Shown here in pieces: positions 1 to 8,098 of a stretch of DNA of 11,103 nucleotides. Below the pieces are notes generated by a model. That model made no database searches. It was given only the letters and a program-made list of their open reading frames with translations, and was not told where the DNA came from. The DNA is from Acanthamoeba sp. SK_2022b. Lineage: Eukaryota; Discosea; Longamoebia; Acanthamoebidae. The DNA lies in the NCBI GenBank assembly GCA_027943245.1, contig JANDJZ010000774.1, positions 17,501 to 28,603 on the forward strand, given 5' to 3'. The position numbers and the translations under genes are program-made. The first letter of the stretch is position 1; every line of letters begins with the position of its first letter.

Positions 1-28
1 TTTCTTTGGTCTTTGTGGATGCGTGCAG

Positions 29-3000
29 AAGAAGAGCATCACTCGTACGAGTGCTTGGTAGCGCAGACCGCCCTTGTGATACCCTTTCACTGGGGCGATG
101 CCGGTAGGGCGCCCGGGGAAAAGAGCCGGCTGGCGCGGTACCTCCTCATGGACAAGCTCCTGCAGCGCTTCGTCGTCCACCCCGAGACAGGCCAGCGCGA
201 ATTCCTTTGGGAGCTGAACCGCAACATCCCCTTCGAGATCGGTGCCCTCCTCTGCCCTCCCCCCTCACACAACTCCACTCTTGCCTCTACCCTACTCGCT
301 ACTCGCTACTCGCTACTCGCTACTCGCTACTCGCTACTCGCGACACTTTGCGCCACTCGCTACTCTGTGTTAATGAGTGAATGAAATGTGCATGTAGGCG
401 AGCTGTCAGCCTACCTGAAGCATATCCTCGGCTGGGGCGACACGGTCAAGTACTACCAGGAGAACCGCACGGCCAAGGAGAAGGCGTTCGGGGTGGGCGG
501 CCACTCGCCCGGCTGCAGGGCCGACGTGCGCTGTCGACACGGCGCAGACACGTGGACCGCCCGCCCAGCGACGTCGACCACCAACGGCAAGACGCGGAAC
601 GGCAACGGGGAGGAGGAGCTGATGGAGGAGGTCGTGGGCGGGGAGGACACGAAGAGCTTCGAGAACATGGAGGTGTGGAAGTGTCAGCGGCTGGTGATGA
701 CCGACACCGTACGCCGCATGGTGTTCCCGCACACGCGCCTGTGGGCCCACGCCGAAGCCGAGCAAGTTTCCATCGAAAGGTAATCACGCGCGTCGTGCGT
801 CGCGTGTCGCGTGTGCACTGACTGCACGACACAAAAACGATCGCGCGCAGTTCGAGCAACACGCTGGGCGGCGACCCGCACGAGAAGAAGGATTCCGCCG
901 GCGAACGTGTGTCGCTGCAGGTCAACGTCACCAAGGTCGAGCTCGTCCTCTACCCGCTCGGCAACGGCATTCTCGTGTTCCACGTCGATTGGCGGCCCGA
1001 CCCAACCCTCTCTCTCACCCTCGACCAACTCCGATCGTACGCTCGTGAACTCTCGTGTCGTGTCGTGTCGTGTCGTGTCGTGTCGTGTCGTGTCGTGTCG
1101 TGTCGTGTCGTGTCGTGTCGTGTGCTGATGTGTGTGGGGGGGGTGCTGCAGGTGGCTCTATATGGCCAAGTTCCAGCACAAGGTGCGGGGCATCTTCTAC
1201 GGCTGGACGCTCGGGCAGGAGACCCAGCCGCCGAGCGCCTCCCATTCGGGCGCCCACTGTGACTCGCTCGGGAAGCTATCCCGCTCCATGTACCCCTCTG
1301 CCTCTCTCGCTCCCTTGCTCATGTGCCCTTTTTCCGTTCGCTCACTCACTCTGTGTGTATGTGTTTATGTGTTTATGTGTGTATTTGTATGTCTCTCTCT
1401 CTCTCTCTCTCTCTGTGCGTGTGTTCTTGTGTGCGTATGTGTCTCTTTGTATATATTTGTGCATGGATGTGTGTATGTGTGTATGGGACAGTTACGGTGG
1501 AAGCTGTGTGTCGCTGAGCTGCATCGGCAATTGGTTGGTCCACCTGCCGCACGAAGACTCGCTCCACCCGCATCTCCTACTCGGCCGTACGTATACGGCC
1601 GCTGCGGTGTCCATCGCCCTCGTGCCTTACTGACCAACGGACGCGCGCCTACGTCGGTCCAGTACGCCTACCACCACTCGGTCGTGGTGATCGACAAGCA
1701 GCCCAGCAAGAACGACCTCCGCGAATACCTGCGCCATCTCACCCGGGGTAGGTTGCTGCACGTCCAATAAGGCACCCACAGACGCCAACAACAGACGCGC
1801 TCACGACTCGCTTCGTCTTGTGCGCGCAGCGTTCAATGCCAACACCATGACTCCCGACGTGCTGCTGCCCGAGGCCATGCACCACCACAGCCTCGAAGAG
1901 ATCCTGCCGCACCGCCGCAACAGGTTTTTTTAAAATTTAACATTTATATTTTATATTTTTTTTAATATATATATATAAAATTCAATTATTTTATTTTAAT
2001 CGATCGTTTATAACGCCAGGTACTTGGGGGTGTCGGTCGAGGGCAACGTGGCCTTCAGCTGGCTCACCGAGGGCGCCAACCCCCAGTTCGAATGCGTGAC
2101 CTGGCCCAAGGTCTACCAGGGCATCTACCTCCTACTGGACGTGCACACGTACGCGCCCACCGCACAGCACGACTCCTCCCTCCCCACGCACTCGCGCGCG
2201 CTCACGCCGATGGCCTTTGGGGAACAGGCGAGGAGAGGGGAGCGTGCTGGCGGAGCTCTCGCGCATGTCGGCCCGGGTGGCCGAACACATGCACCTGACG
2301 GCCTTTGAAAAGCTCGACAAGGACCGCCACAGGATGCGCGCCGTCGCCGTAACCTCTCCCTCTCCCCCTCTCTTTTTAGCCGCTACGCACTTGGCAAACG
2401 CCGACCACACGCGCCTCACGTTTGCGCGCGCCAACGTGGACCAGATGCAAATGATCAAGTACTCGCTGAGCCTGACGAGCGACGTGTGCAGCGGCATGTC
2501 CGAGTACGCCCAGTACTTCACCACCGTACGCAAGGTGCGCCCCTACCCGAATTTATATTTTTAAATAAAAAATAAATTATTTATTTTAATATATTAAATA
2601 AATAAAAATAAAAAAATTCTGGTCTCGTTTGGGGCCGACAGGTGCTGGGAATCCCGAGCGGCAAGCAGAAGGTCAGGGAGGAGATCGAGCACGTGCTCAA
2701 CATCGTCGAGTCGGTGTACATGGAGGAGCAGCGACGCAAGAAGCGGGAGGAGAAGAAGCGCGCCAAGGAGAAGGAGCTGGCCCAGCACAAGATCGAGAGC
2801 ATCAAGGAGGCCCGGCGCCAGCGCTTCGAGACCCTCATCTCCATCGCCGGTTCGTCTTCTTTGCATGTCGTGCGTGTCGTGCGTGTCGCGTGTGTCGCGT
2901 GTGTCGCGTGTGTCGTGCGTGTCGCGTGTGTCGCGTGTGTCGCGTGTGTGCTGACACAAAGCGCAGGCACGGTGATCCTGCCGCTGATGTTGGTGAGCGG

Positions 3001-3446
3001 GCTCATGGGGATGAACCTGTCCGACCTGCCCGACCCGGAGTTCTGGCCGCTCTTGGGCTACACCCTCCTGGTCACGCTCTTCCTCTTCCTCCTGCTCATG
3101 CTCTGGTACGCGTCCGCCAAACTAAAAGAAATAAACAATAAACAAATAAAAATAAATAAAATTAAATAATACAAGTATAACACGCGTCGCTCCCCGTTCA
3201 ACGTTTTGTCGTGTCGTGTCGTGTGGTAACAGGTACTCCAGGCTCTTCCGTCGCTTTTGGGCGCGCCTCGCAGCGCTGTCCGACTACGAGCGGGAGCGGG
3301 TGGCGAACGAGCCCGAGGAGGAGCTCGAAGATGAGGACAAGTACGAGATGCACGATGACAGCGGCAGCCCGCTGCTTAATGGGCTGGTGGGACACAGCCC
3401 ACGCGCCGAATCAGACACCGTGCCTCTCCTCTCGCACCGCGGCTGA
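29..3446 (+). CDS. CorA-like divalent metal cation transporter, 5' partial, 12 exons
   Basis: Modelled exons: 29-241, 398-779, 851-1036, 1152-1289, 1492-1606, 1663-1747, 1830-1923, 2020-2148, 2228-2534, 2642-2849, 2967-3105, 3233-3446 (stop TGA 3444-3446); 735 visible residues, start upstream of the window. Near the C-terminus a hydrophobic segment runs into GLMGMN (GMN at visible residues 633-635), then LSDLPDPEF and a second helix WPLLGYTLLVTLFLFLLLML, then a cytosolic acidic tail. Two C-terminal helices with GMN after the first are the hallmark of CorA/Mrs2/Alr1 channels, which pass Mg2+ or related ions as pentamers. A long Lys/Glu-rich coiled coil (about 560-610) precedes helix 1, as in the CorA stalk. 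The N-terminal part (segments VELVLYPLGNGILVFHVDW and YAYHHSVVVID) recalls CorA-like proteins with a large soluble domain. Ion specificity and membrane are not decided. The 1606/1663 junction is a guess (donor 1622 also fits the phase), and donor 2526 is an alternative to 2535. Position 29 follows a CAG acceptor. Confidence 0.85.
292..340. repeat. heptanucleotide tandem repeat (CTACTCG)x7
   Basis: Seven perfect head-to-tail copies of CTACTCG lie in transporter intron 242-397. A partial echo of the unit (ACTCGCTACTC) follows near 355-365. Purely intronic; no known role. Confidence 0.97.
1056..1120. repeat. pentanucleotide tandem repeat (TGTCG)x13
   Basis: Thirteen perfect copies of TGTCG fill most of transporter intron 1037-1151. 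The intron otherwise has a GTACGC donor and a CTGCAG acceptor. Related TGTCG units recur in introns 780-850, 2850-2966 and 3106-3232 of the same gene. Confidence 0.97.
1331..1490. repeat. GT-rich low-complexity tract with (TC)n core
   Basis: Most of transporter intron 1290-1491 is degenerate TGTGTATGT-type sequence around a clean TC tract at 1392-1414. It precedes the GGGACAG acceptor. Open frames through it encode only Cys/Val/Leu/Ser-rich repeats and are not genes. Confidence 0.9.
1924..2019. repeat. AT-only patch filling a transporter intron
   Basis: This intron begins GTTTTTTT and is almost pure A/T, including an alternating AT run near 1966-1976, until the CGATCG and GCCAG acceptor end. 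It interrupts coding sequence of high GC content. The splice is well supported: AG plus G restores Arg and the frame continues into YLGVSVEGN. Confidence 0.85.
2549..2620. repeat. AT-only patch inside a transporter intron
   Basis: Within intron 2535-2641, GC-rich ends (GTGCGCCCCTACCCG on the left, GGGGCCGACAG on the right) enclose about 70 nt of A/T made of AAATAAA-like units. It resembles the patches at 3120-3175, 6562-6640 and 10915-10975. Confidence 0.85.
2865..2945. repeat. nine 9-bp tandem units (GTGTCGCGT / GTGTCGTGC)
   Basis: Nine adjacent 9-mers, mostly GTGTCGCGT with some GTGTCGTGC, make up most of transporter intron 2850-2966. The intron is 117 nt and has no stop in the transporter frame, so it reads through as a Val/Ala/Cys repeat. 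GT..AG ends and a phase-1 join that gives IAGTVILPLML support it being an intron. Confidence 0.92.
3106..3232. repeat. intron with AT-only patch and TGTCG units
   Basis: The last transporter intron starts GTACGCGTCCGCC. It then holds about 60 nt of A-rich AT sequence (3117-3175), returns to GC-rich sequence, and ends with three copies of GTCGT-type units (about 3208-3225) before GGTAACAG. The splice falls inside a Trp codon at the end of transmembrane helix 2. Confidence 0.85.
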
Positions 3447-3547
3447 GTTTTTTCTATTTTTTTGTTCAACAAAAGCGTTTCCGCAACCTTTCGCGTTTAT
3501 TACAATCTCCGCAACGACAACGTTACATTGAAGAAATCCCACACATC
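3447..3547. other. 101-bp intergenic region, transporter 3' end / basic-protein promoter
   Basis: It begins with T-rich runs right after the transporter stop and ends with ACGACAACGTTACATTG and the short leader before the ATG at 3548. No TATA box and no AATAAA on the plus strand is visible. Termination of one gene and initiation of the next must share this space. Confidence 0.7.
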
Positions 3548-4115
3548 ATGGGCAAGAGAAAGGCCAAGAGTACTGCCTCCTCTGATACCTTGTTTCTCGT
3601 TGCCCTTCCTCGCGCCCTTTGATCGATCGATCGCATTAGATGAGATGAAATTCGCAATTTAATCTGATCGTTGACAAATGCAGAGACATCCATGGACATG
3701 GACAAGCCCAAGCCTGCCGCTGCCCCGGCACCACCAGCGGCCGACGACGGCTGGACCACCACGCCCGTCACACAGAACCCTTTCATGCTGCAGCTCCTCG
3801 GCGAACAGGGCGCCGCCGCCTTGCAGAGCACCATGCCCACGCCAGAACCCGCCACGACATCAAAGAGGTATCCACTTCCTTCCATTGCCTCCCCTCAGGC
3901 AGTCTTACCCAAGCTTGGCGCGTGTCCTGGTGCACAGCGGCGGGCTGGGCGTGGCGGGCAAGAAGATCAAGAAGCAGGAGTCGCGAAAGAGCAAGCTGCG
4001 CAAGGCCAAGAAGTCGGCCAAGGCCACCGCCGTCTCGGAGAAGCTGCAGGCGCGCGCCCAGAACGAAGCCAACCAGAAGAAAAAGAAGGAGAAGTGGAAG
4101 CACCTCTGGGAGTGA
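3548..4115 (+). CDS. small lysine-rich basic protein of unknown function, 3 exons
   Basis: Exons 3548-3569, 3684-3867 and 3899-4115 join in frame to 140 residues, from the ATG at 3548 to the TGA at 4113-4115. The first exon is only 22 nt and encodes MGKRKAK. Splicing gives KKTSMDMDKPKP, then a Pro/Ala-rich stretch, a short conserved-looking patch (GWTTTPVTQNPFMLQLLGEQ), and a strongly basic C-terminal half with KKIKKQESRKSKLRKAKK and the ending KKKKEKWKHLWE. No membrane segment or signal peptide is visible. The composition resembles small nucleolar ribosome-biogenesis factors (Alb1- or Slx9-like in size and basicity), but I cannot assign a family. The start lies 101 bp after the transporter stop, so its promoter must be very short. 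Intron 2 is only 31 nt (3868-3898). Acceptor 3898 rather than 3902 is required to keep the basic C-terminal frame. A downstream ATG (3692) in exon 2 would give a protein lacking the basic N-terminus. Confidence 0.72.
3621..3633. repeat. GATC tetranucleotide run
   Basis: GATCGATCGATCG lies in intron 1 of the basic-protein gene. It is self-complementary over 12 bases, and a related palindrome, TGATCGATCA, overlaps the stop codon of the same gene at 4113. Confidence 0.85.
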
Positions 4116-4159
4116 TCGATCATCGATTGCTTTCAAAAAAAAAACCCCCATCCAACAAC
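4113..4159. terminator. shared 3' region of two convergent genes
   Basis: Between the stop of the basic-protein gene (4113-4115, plus) and that of glutamyl-tRNA synthetase (4162-4160, minus) there are 44 bp. They hold the palindrome TGATCGATCA (4113-4122, including the stop), a ten-A run (4135-4144) and a C run. No AATAAA is seen on either strand, so at least one transcript probably ends inside the other gene. Confidence 0.6.
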
Positions 4160-4728
4160 TTACTGGGCGGCCTTCTTGTTCTTGGCCTGCTGGGCCTTGC
4201 CTCCCTTGGCGGCGGGGGCGGCGGAGGTGTCGGCGATCTCCTCCTTGTGTCCGTCGGGGATCTGGATGAGGACGAGCGGCTGGGCGGCGTCGAAGCCCAG
4301 GTAGGGCTGGTCGACGATGAAGTAGCCCCTGCGCTCCAGCTGCAGACGGTCGCCCTTCTGGGCCAGCCTCAGGTTGGGATCGCCGAGGGTGGTCGTCACG
4401 CTGATGATGTTGGGGTTGACCCACTGCTTGAAGTCCTCGTCCTCCGCCAGCTTGGACTTGGTGATCAGGTAGCCGTACTTGCGCAGGTCCACCTGCAGTG
4501 GTCGACCCCCCCCAGTTGCATGTGTGAGAGTGAGTGGAAGCCTTGCGCGTGTGTGTTAAGGAATGCGTACAGGAATGAGGTCGTCGATGACGGGCAACCA
4601 GGTGAGCTTCCACTTGGTGGTGGTGAAGTCGCCCTCCAGGTGCAGCTCGCCCTCCATGGCGGTCACCACGCCATCGTCGGACTTGGTGATCTTCCTCACG
4701 ATGGCGTTACCCCAGTTCATCAGCGTGA

Positions 4729-4822
<94 letters not shown>

Positions 4823-5119
4823 CCATCAACGTGCGTCGTACAGATGAGAGTTAACAACTCGTGGTCATGCAATTGGTTGGATGGTGGTGGGGGAGCAGCG
4901 CACGCACCTCCTCGTTTTCGTTGAGGATCTTGGCGTCCTCCTGCTCGAGGTAGACGGTGTTGGTGAAGGTCAGGACCTTCTCGCCGAGCTCCAGGTTCTT
5001 ACGGTGGCGAGGCACCGACTTTGTGTAGGGCGTGGCCGGACCTGCGCACACAACATACGCCGCCGTCAATCACAGTCACATGACACGCGCACGTTGTGTT
5101 GTGTGTGTGTGTGTGTGTG

Positions 5120-5182
<63 letters not shown>

Positions 5183-5385
5183 GGTACCGTTGGTGAGGTA
5201 GAACGGGACTTTCTTGCTGGCCTCGATGGCGGTGTAGCGGGGAATGATGGGGTCGATGATCTGCTTGTTGAGGGCCCACAGCTTCTCCATCTCCTGGAGG
5301 TTGGTGCGGGACGACGAGCCCTGGGCGATGATGAACTCGCGCAGGGCCTCCACCGTCAGACCGCGGCGCAGCACGCCTGCACACG

Positions 5386-5451
<66 letters not shown>

Positions 5452-5978
5452 CACACACACACACAGCCACCATTAGACTCTCTACTGGAAAGGGGTGGCA
5501 GCTCTGCGTGTGTGCCCGCATACCCTGAAGAGTGGGGAAGGCGGGAGAGTTCCAGCCCTCGACGATGCCCTTGTCGACAAAATACTGCAGCTTGCGCTTG
5601 GAGAGCAGCGTGTACTGGAAGTTGAGGCGGCTGAAGTCCTTGATCTTGGGGTGGTGCGCCAGGTCGAGGTTGTCGAGGAACCACTTGTACTGGGCGTCCC
5701 TGTCGTGGTACTCGTTGGAGCGGCCCGCGTGGGTCACGCCCTCGATCGAATCCACGATGGGGCACGCAAAGTCGTAGATCGGGTACACCTTGTACTTGGA
5801 CCTGTGCACACATTGTTTTGGTTGTTACGTTCAGTACTGAGCAAAACACTATCAACCATACACACCTGTAGGTATAGGTATAGGTATAGGTATAGGTATA
5901 GGTATAGGTATAGGTATAGGTATAGGTATAGGTATAGGTATAGGCAAAAGGTATAGGTTTTGGTGTTTACACATGCAT

Positions 5979-6041
<63 letters not shown>

Positions 6042-7803
6042 GAAAGAAGAAGAGAAAAGAAGAGGAGAATGATGTGATATGGGGACATACCCAGTCCTGT
6101 GGTGAGGGATGAGGACCACGCGGAAGATGTTGGGGTCCCTCATGCAACCGACCTTGGACTGCATGTCGATCTTGGCGCGCAGCACGCACTTCTGGCCCTC
6201 GGGCGAGCCCAGCTTCATCTCTTCCCACTGGCGGAGGCTCTCCTCGATGGGCTGGTTCCTGAAGGGGGACTCGATCATCGCCTTCCTCATCGTCTTGAGC
6301 TGTTTTTTTTTTGTTTTTTTGTTTTAAAATAATAATAATAATAAAAAAAGGGAAAATGAATATTCAAGTCACGTGCGGGCCGGTGGTTGCGGGCAGCGTA
6401 CCTCCTCGTTGGGGGTCGTGTCGATGTAGGCGAGGCCCTTCTTGATGAGGTACTCGGCCTTCTGGATGATGAGGTCAAAGTAGTCCGAGGTGTAGGTGAT
6501 CTGCGCCGGCACGATGCCCAGGGTAGCCAGATCGGCGGTGATGCTATCCACGAACTCGTTCTACACGTTGTAAATAAATTACAAAAAATAAATAAATAAT
6601 AAAATAAAATAATCACATTTTTAAAAATTAAAAAAACAACAGCGAGTCAGTTGGTGACGACGTGGCGGAGACGTCGCGCAGGAGAGGAACGGGGGCGGCG
6701 TACGCTCTCCTTGGTGGGGTTGGTGTCGTCGAAGCGGAGGATGAGCTTGCCGTTGTACATGTGGGCGTAGTGGTAGTTGAGCAGGGCGGCCTTGACGTGG
6801 CCCATGTGGAGGTAGCCGGACGGCTCCGGGGGGAATCGGGTGACGACCTTGCCCTCCTCGGCGCCCTCGAGCTCCTGGTACTTGGCCTTGGAGGCCGCCT
6901 TGCGACCGCCGGCCGGCCCGGCGGCAGCCGCGCCCTCCTCGGTCTTGGCGGCGGCGACGCCGCCGGCATACCTGACCGACACGGCCTCGAACTGCGGCAG
7001 CGAGTCGACGTATTTGAACCACCTGCGCAGGCAAAGTTGCATTGAGCTCATGCGTGAACGATGGCCCTACTACGCGCGCGTAGAGAGAGAGAGAGAGAGG
7101 TGGCCGCCTACCGGACGAGGTGTTCGTGGGCGTGCTTGGCCTGCGAGGCCTTGGCCCAGAGGGGGTGGAGCTTGAGGGCGCCCCACACGCCAATGTCGGC
7201 CAGGGTGACGCCGTAGCCCACGAAGAAGGTGCGTAGGGTCAGGTGGGCGTCGAGCAGCCGGAGGGCGGCGTTGAAGGCCTCCTCGTCGGTGACCTTCTTC
7301 GACAGACGCACCAGCGCCACTTCGAGCCATTGGTCGACCTTTGGTGGGGGGGCATGGTATCTCATATGAGATGTTGGGAAAAGCGTAAATAAATTCAACC
7401 TGGTAGGGGGTAGGCATACGTTGCTCTGGGCACGGGCATCGTCACCAGTGAGGCCCTTAGAAGCGTCCTGTCTCGCGATGTAACGCGCGATCACGTGATC
7501 GCCCCTCAGCACGTCCCTACAGAAAATAGAACGTTAATGATAGTCAAATCTGAGCCTAAAATGGCACAAATTAAATTTGGAGTGTAGCACTTGATGATTT
7601 GGATCTCGACGCTGCCGAGGAGCCACAAAGAGCGCTGGAAAGCCGTACCCTTGGGGGAAGAAGGCAAGCTCGGTGATCTCCTGATCCTTGTCGTTCTTCG
7701 GGGTGAACTTGATGCCGGTCTTCTTGTCCTGCGGCACATACTCGGCAGTCACCAGAGCCGCCAGCGGGGGGTCCGACTTGGGGAATTTTGCGATCACCGA
7801 CAT
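4160..7803 (-). CDS. glutamyl-tRNA synthetase, cytosolic eukaryotic type, 11 exons
   Basis: Exons in transcript order: 7803-7649, 7516-7420, 7338-7112, 7022-6704, 6560-6402, 6299-6091, 5801-5524, 5376-5188, 5041-4908, 4729-4571, 4492-4160; 752 residues, all junctions in phase. The enzyme charges tRNA-Glu with glutamate. A GST-like domain (about 1-165; VDQWLE at 85-90, [10 protein letters not shown] at 130-139) is followed by an Ala/Gly/Lys linker (180-215). The Rossmann catalytic domain begins with [14 protein letters not shown] (HIGH motif as HMGH, 232-235) and includes [26 protein letters not shown] and EYHDRD. The KMSKS loop is LLSKRKL (454-460), the GluRS/GlnRS form. The C-terminal part fits the beta-barrel anticodon-binding domains, and the tail ([15 protein letters not shown]) is basic, as in eukaryotic enzymes that bind tRNA or multisynthetase partners. 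EYHDRD and the GST domain favour GluRS over GlnRS. The odd feature is GVTHAGRS where relatives usually have an ALRT-like segment. Several introns hold long dinucleotide tracts. Confidence 0.95.
4733..4822. repeat. (CA)x31 followed by (CAA)x10
   Basis: On the plus strand, 31 CA copies (4733-4794) run directly into ten CAA copies (4793-4822). In the synthetase transcript this is a UUG tract then a UG tract that ends right at the CAG acceptor of exon 4729-4571, in intron 4907-4730. Confidence 0.97.
5101..5181. repeat. (GT)n tract, about 80 bp with one slip
   Basis: Ten GT copies (5101-5120) are followed, after a doubled T, by about 30 TG copies (5121-5181). The tract lies in synthetase intron 5187-5042 and is read as CA in the transcript. 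It is the reverse complement, slip included, of the CA tract at 5387-5465 on the other side of exon 5188-5376. Confidence 0.97.
5387..5465. repeat. (CA)n tract, about 79 bp with one slip
   Basis: There are 32 CA copies (5387-5450), then a doubled A and seven more AC copies (5451-5465). It lies in synthetase intron 5523-5377 and reads as UG in the transcript. It mirrors the tract at 5101-5181. Confidence 0.97.
5871..5944. repeat. hexanucleotide tandem repeat (GGTATA)x12
   Basis: Twelve perfect GGTATA copies plus GG lie in synthetase intron 6090-5802, with a stray GTATAGG at 5951-5957. Open frames through it encode Tyr-Arg or Leu-Tyr repeats only. It is not the TTAGGG or TTTAGGG telomere unit. 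Confidence 0.97.
5982..6038. repeat. (CA)x28 tract
   Basis: A clean CA run in the same synthetase intron (6090-5802) as the GGTATA repeat. It reads as UG in the transcript and sits within about 50 nt of the 5' splice site at 6090. Confidence 0.97.
6300..6401. repeat. intron with T run, AAT units and A-rich patch
   Basis: Synthetase intron 6401-6300 holds T-rich sequence (6302-6325) next to an AAT run (about 6327-6342) and AAAAAAAGGGAAAATGAATA. In the transcript the T run becomes an A run beside the CAG acceptor, so this acceptor has no polypyrimidine tract. Confidence 0.8.
6561..6703. repeat. synthetase intron with AT-only patch
   Basis: Positions 6570-6641 are almost only A and T with AAATAAA units, A-rich on the plus strand although the gene is on the minus strand. 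The rest of the intron (6642-6703) is GC-rich. The junction joins TNPTKES to NEFVDSI in frame. Confidence 0.85.
7082..7099. repeat. (AG)x9 tract
   Basis: Nine AG copies lie in synthetase intron 7111-7023. The transcript strand reads CT, close to the 5' splice site. Confidence 0.95.
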
Positions 7804-8098
7804 CTTCTTCTCGCTACTTGATCTGAGATGCCACAGAACAGAAGCCGCGAAAAGAAAACCACACCACTGCCTCTTCCCTCTTCTTTTTCTCGTTTATTTC
7901 TCAGTAAACAGGACGCCTGGCCTGTGACGTTCTCCCACAGCTGAGGGGGTGGTGCTTGCCAAACAACAACAGCGATGAGGAGGCTTGATGTTCATTTATT
8001 CATGTTAATAGATGTTAAAAAAAGTCTTTTCTGTGCACAGTGGTAGGTTAACAAATGGACAAGTGAGTGTGTGCCCAACGGCCTGGGCGTTGGGCGAA
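7804..8098. other. 295-bp intergenic region: synthetase promoter and F-box gene 3' end
   Basis: Both flanking genes are on the minus strand. The part near 7804-7830 is the purine-rich synthetase leader (reading AGCGAGAAGAAG before the ATG). Positions 7990-8040 hold the F-box gene 3' end with a polyadenylation hexamer. No TATA box is obvious, and no further gene is seen. Confidence 0.65.
7995..8000 (-). terminator. AATAAA polyadenylation signal of the F-box gene
   Basis: The minus strand reads ATGAATAAATGAA about 100 nt after the F-box gene stop, the expected distance and strand. It is the only canonical hexamer seen in the right place for any gene here. Confidence 0.55.

Noticed and set aside
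292..340. Possible CRISPR-like array
   Set aside because: Units are 7 bp and contiguous with no spacers, within an intron of a eukaryotic gene.
3671..4924. Long plus-strand open frame of 417 codons
   Set aside because: Only its first part is exon 2 of the basic-protein gene. The rest is the antisense of synthetase exons plus CA/CAA repeats encoding Thr-His and Gln runs.
5066..5855. Open frames of about 250 codons through the CA/GT tracts on the minus strand
   Set aside because: They run through introns. The synthetase homology breaks at exact GT..AG sites and the Cys-Val or Thr-His repeats are translated microsatellites.
5871..5944. Possible interstitial telomeric repeat
   Set aside because: GGTATA does not match TTAGGG- or TTTAGGG-type units, and the array is cleanly intronic.
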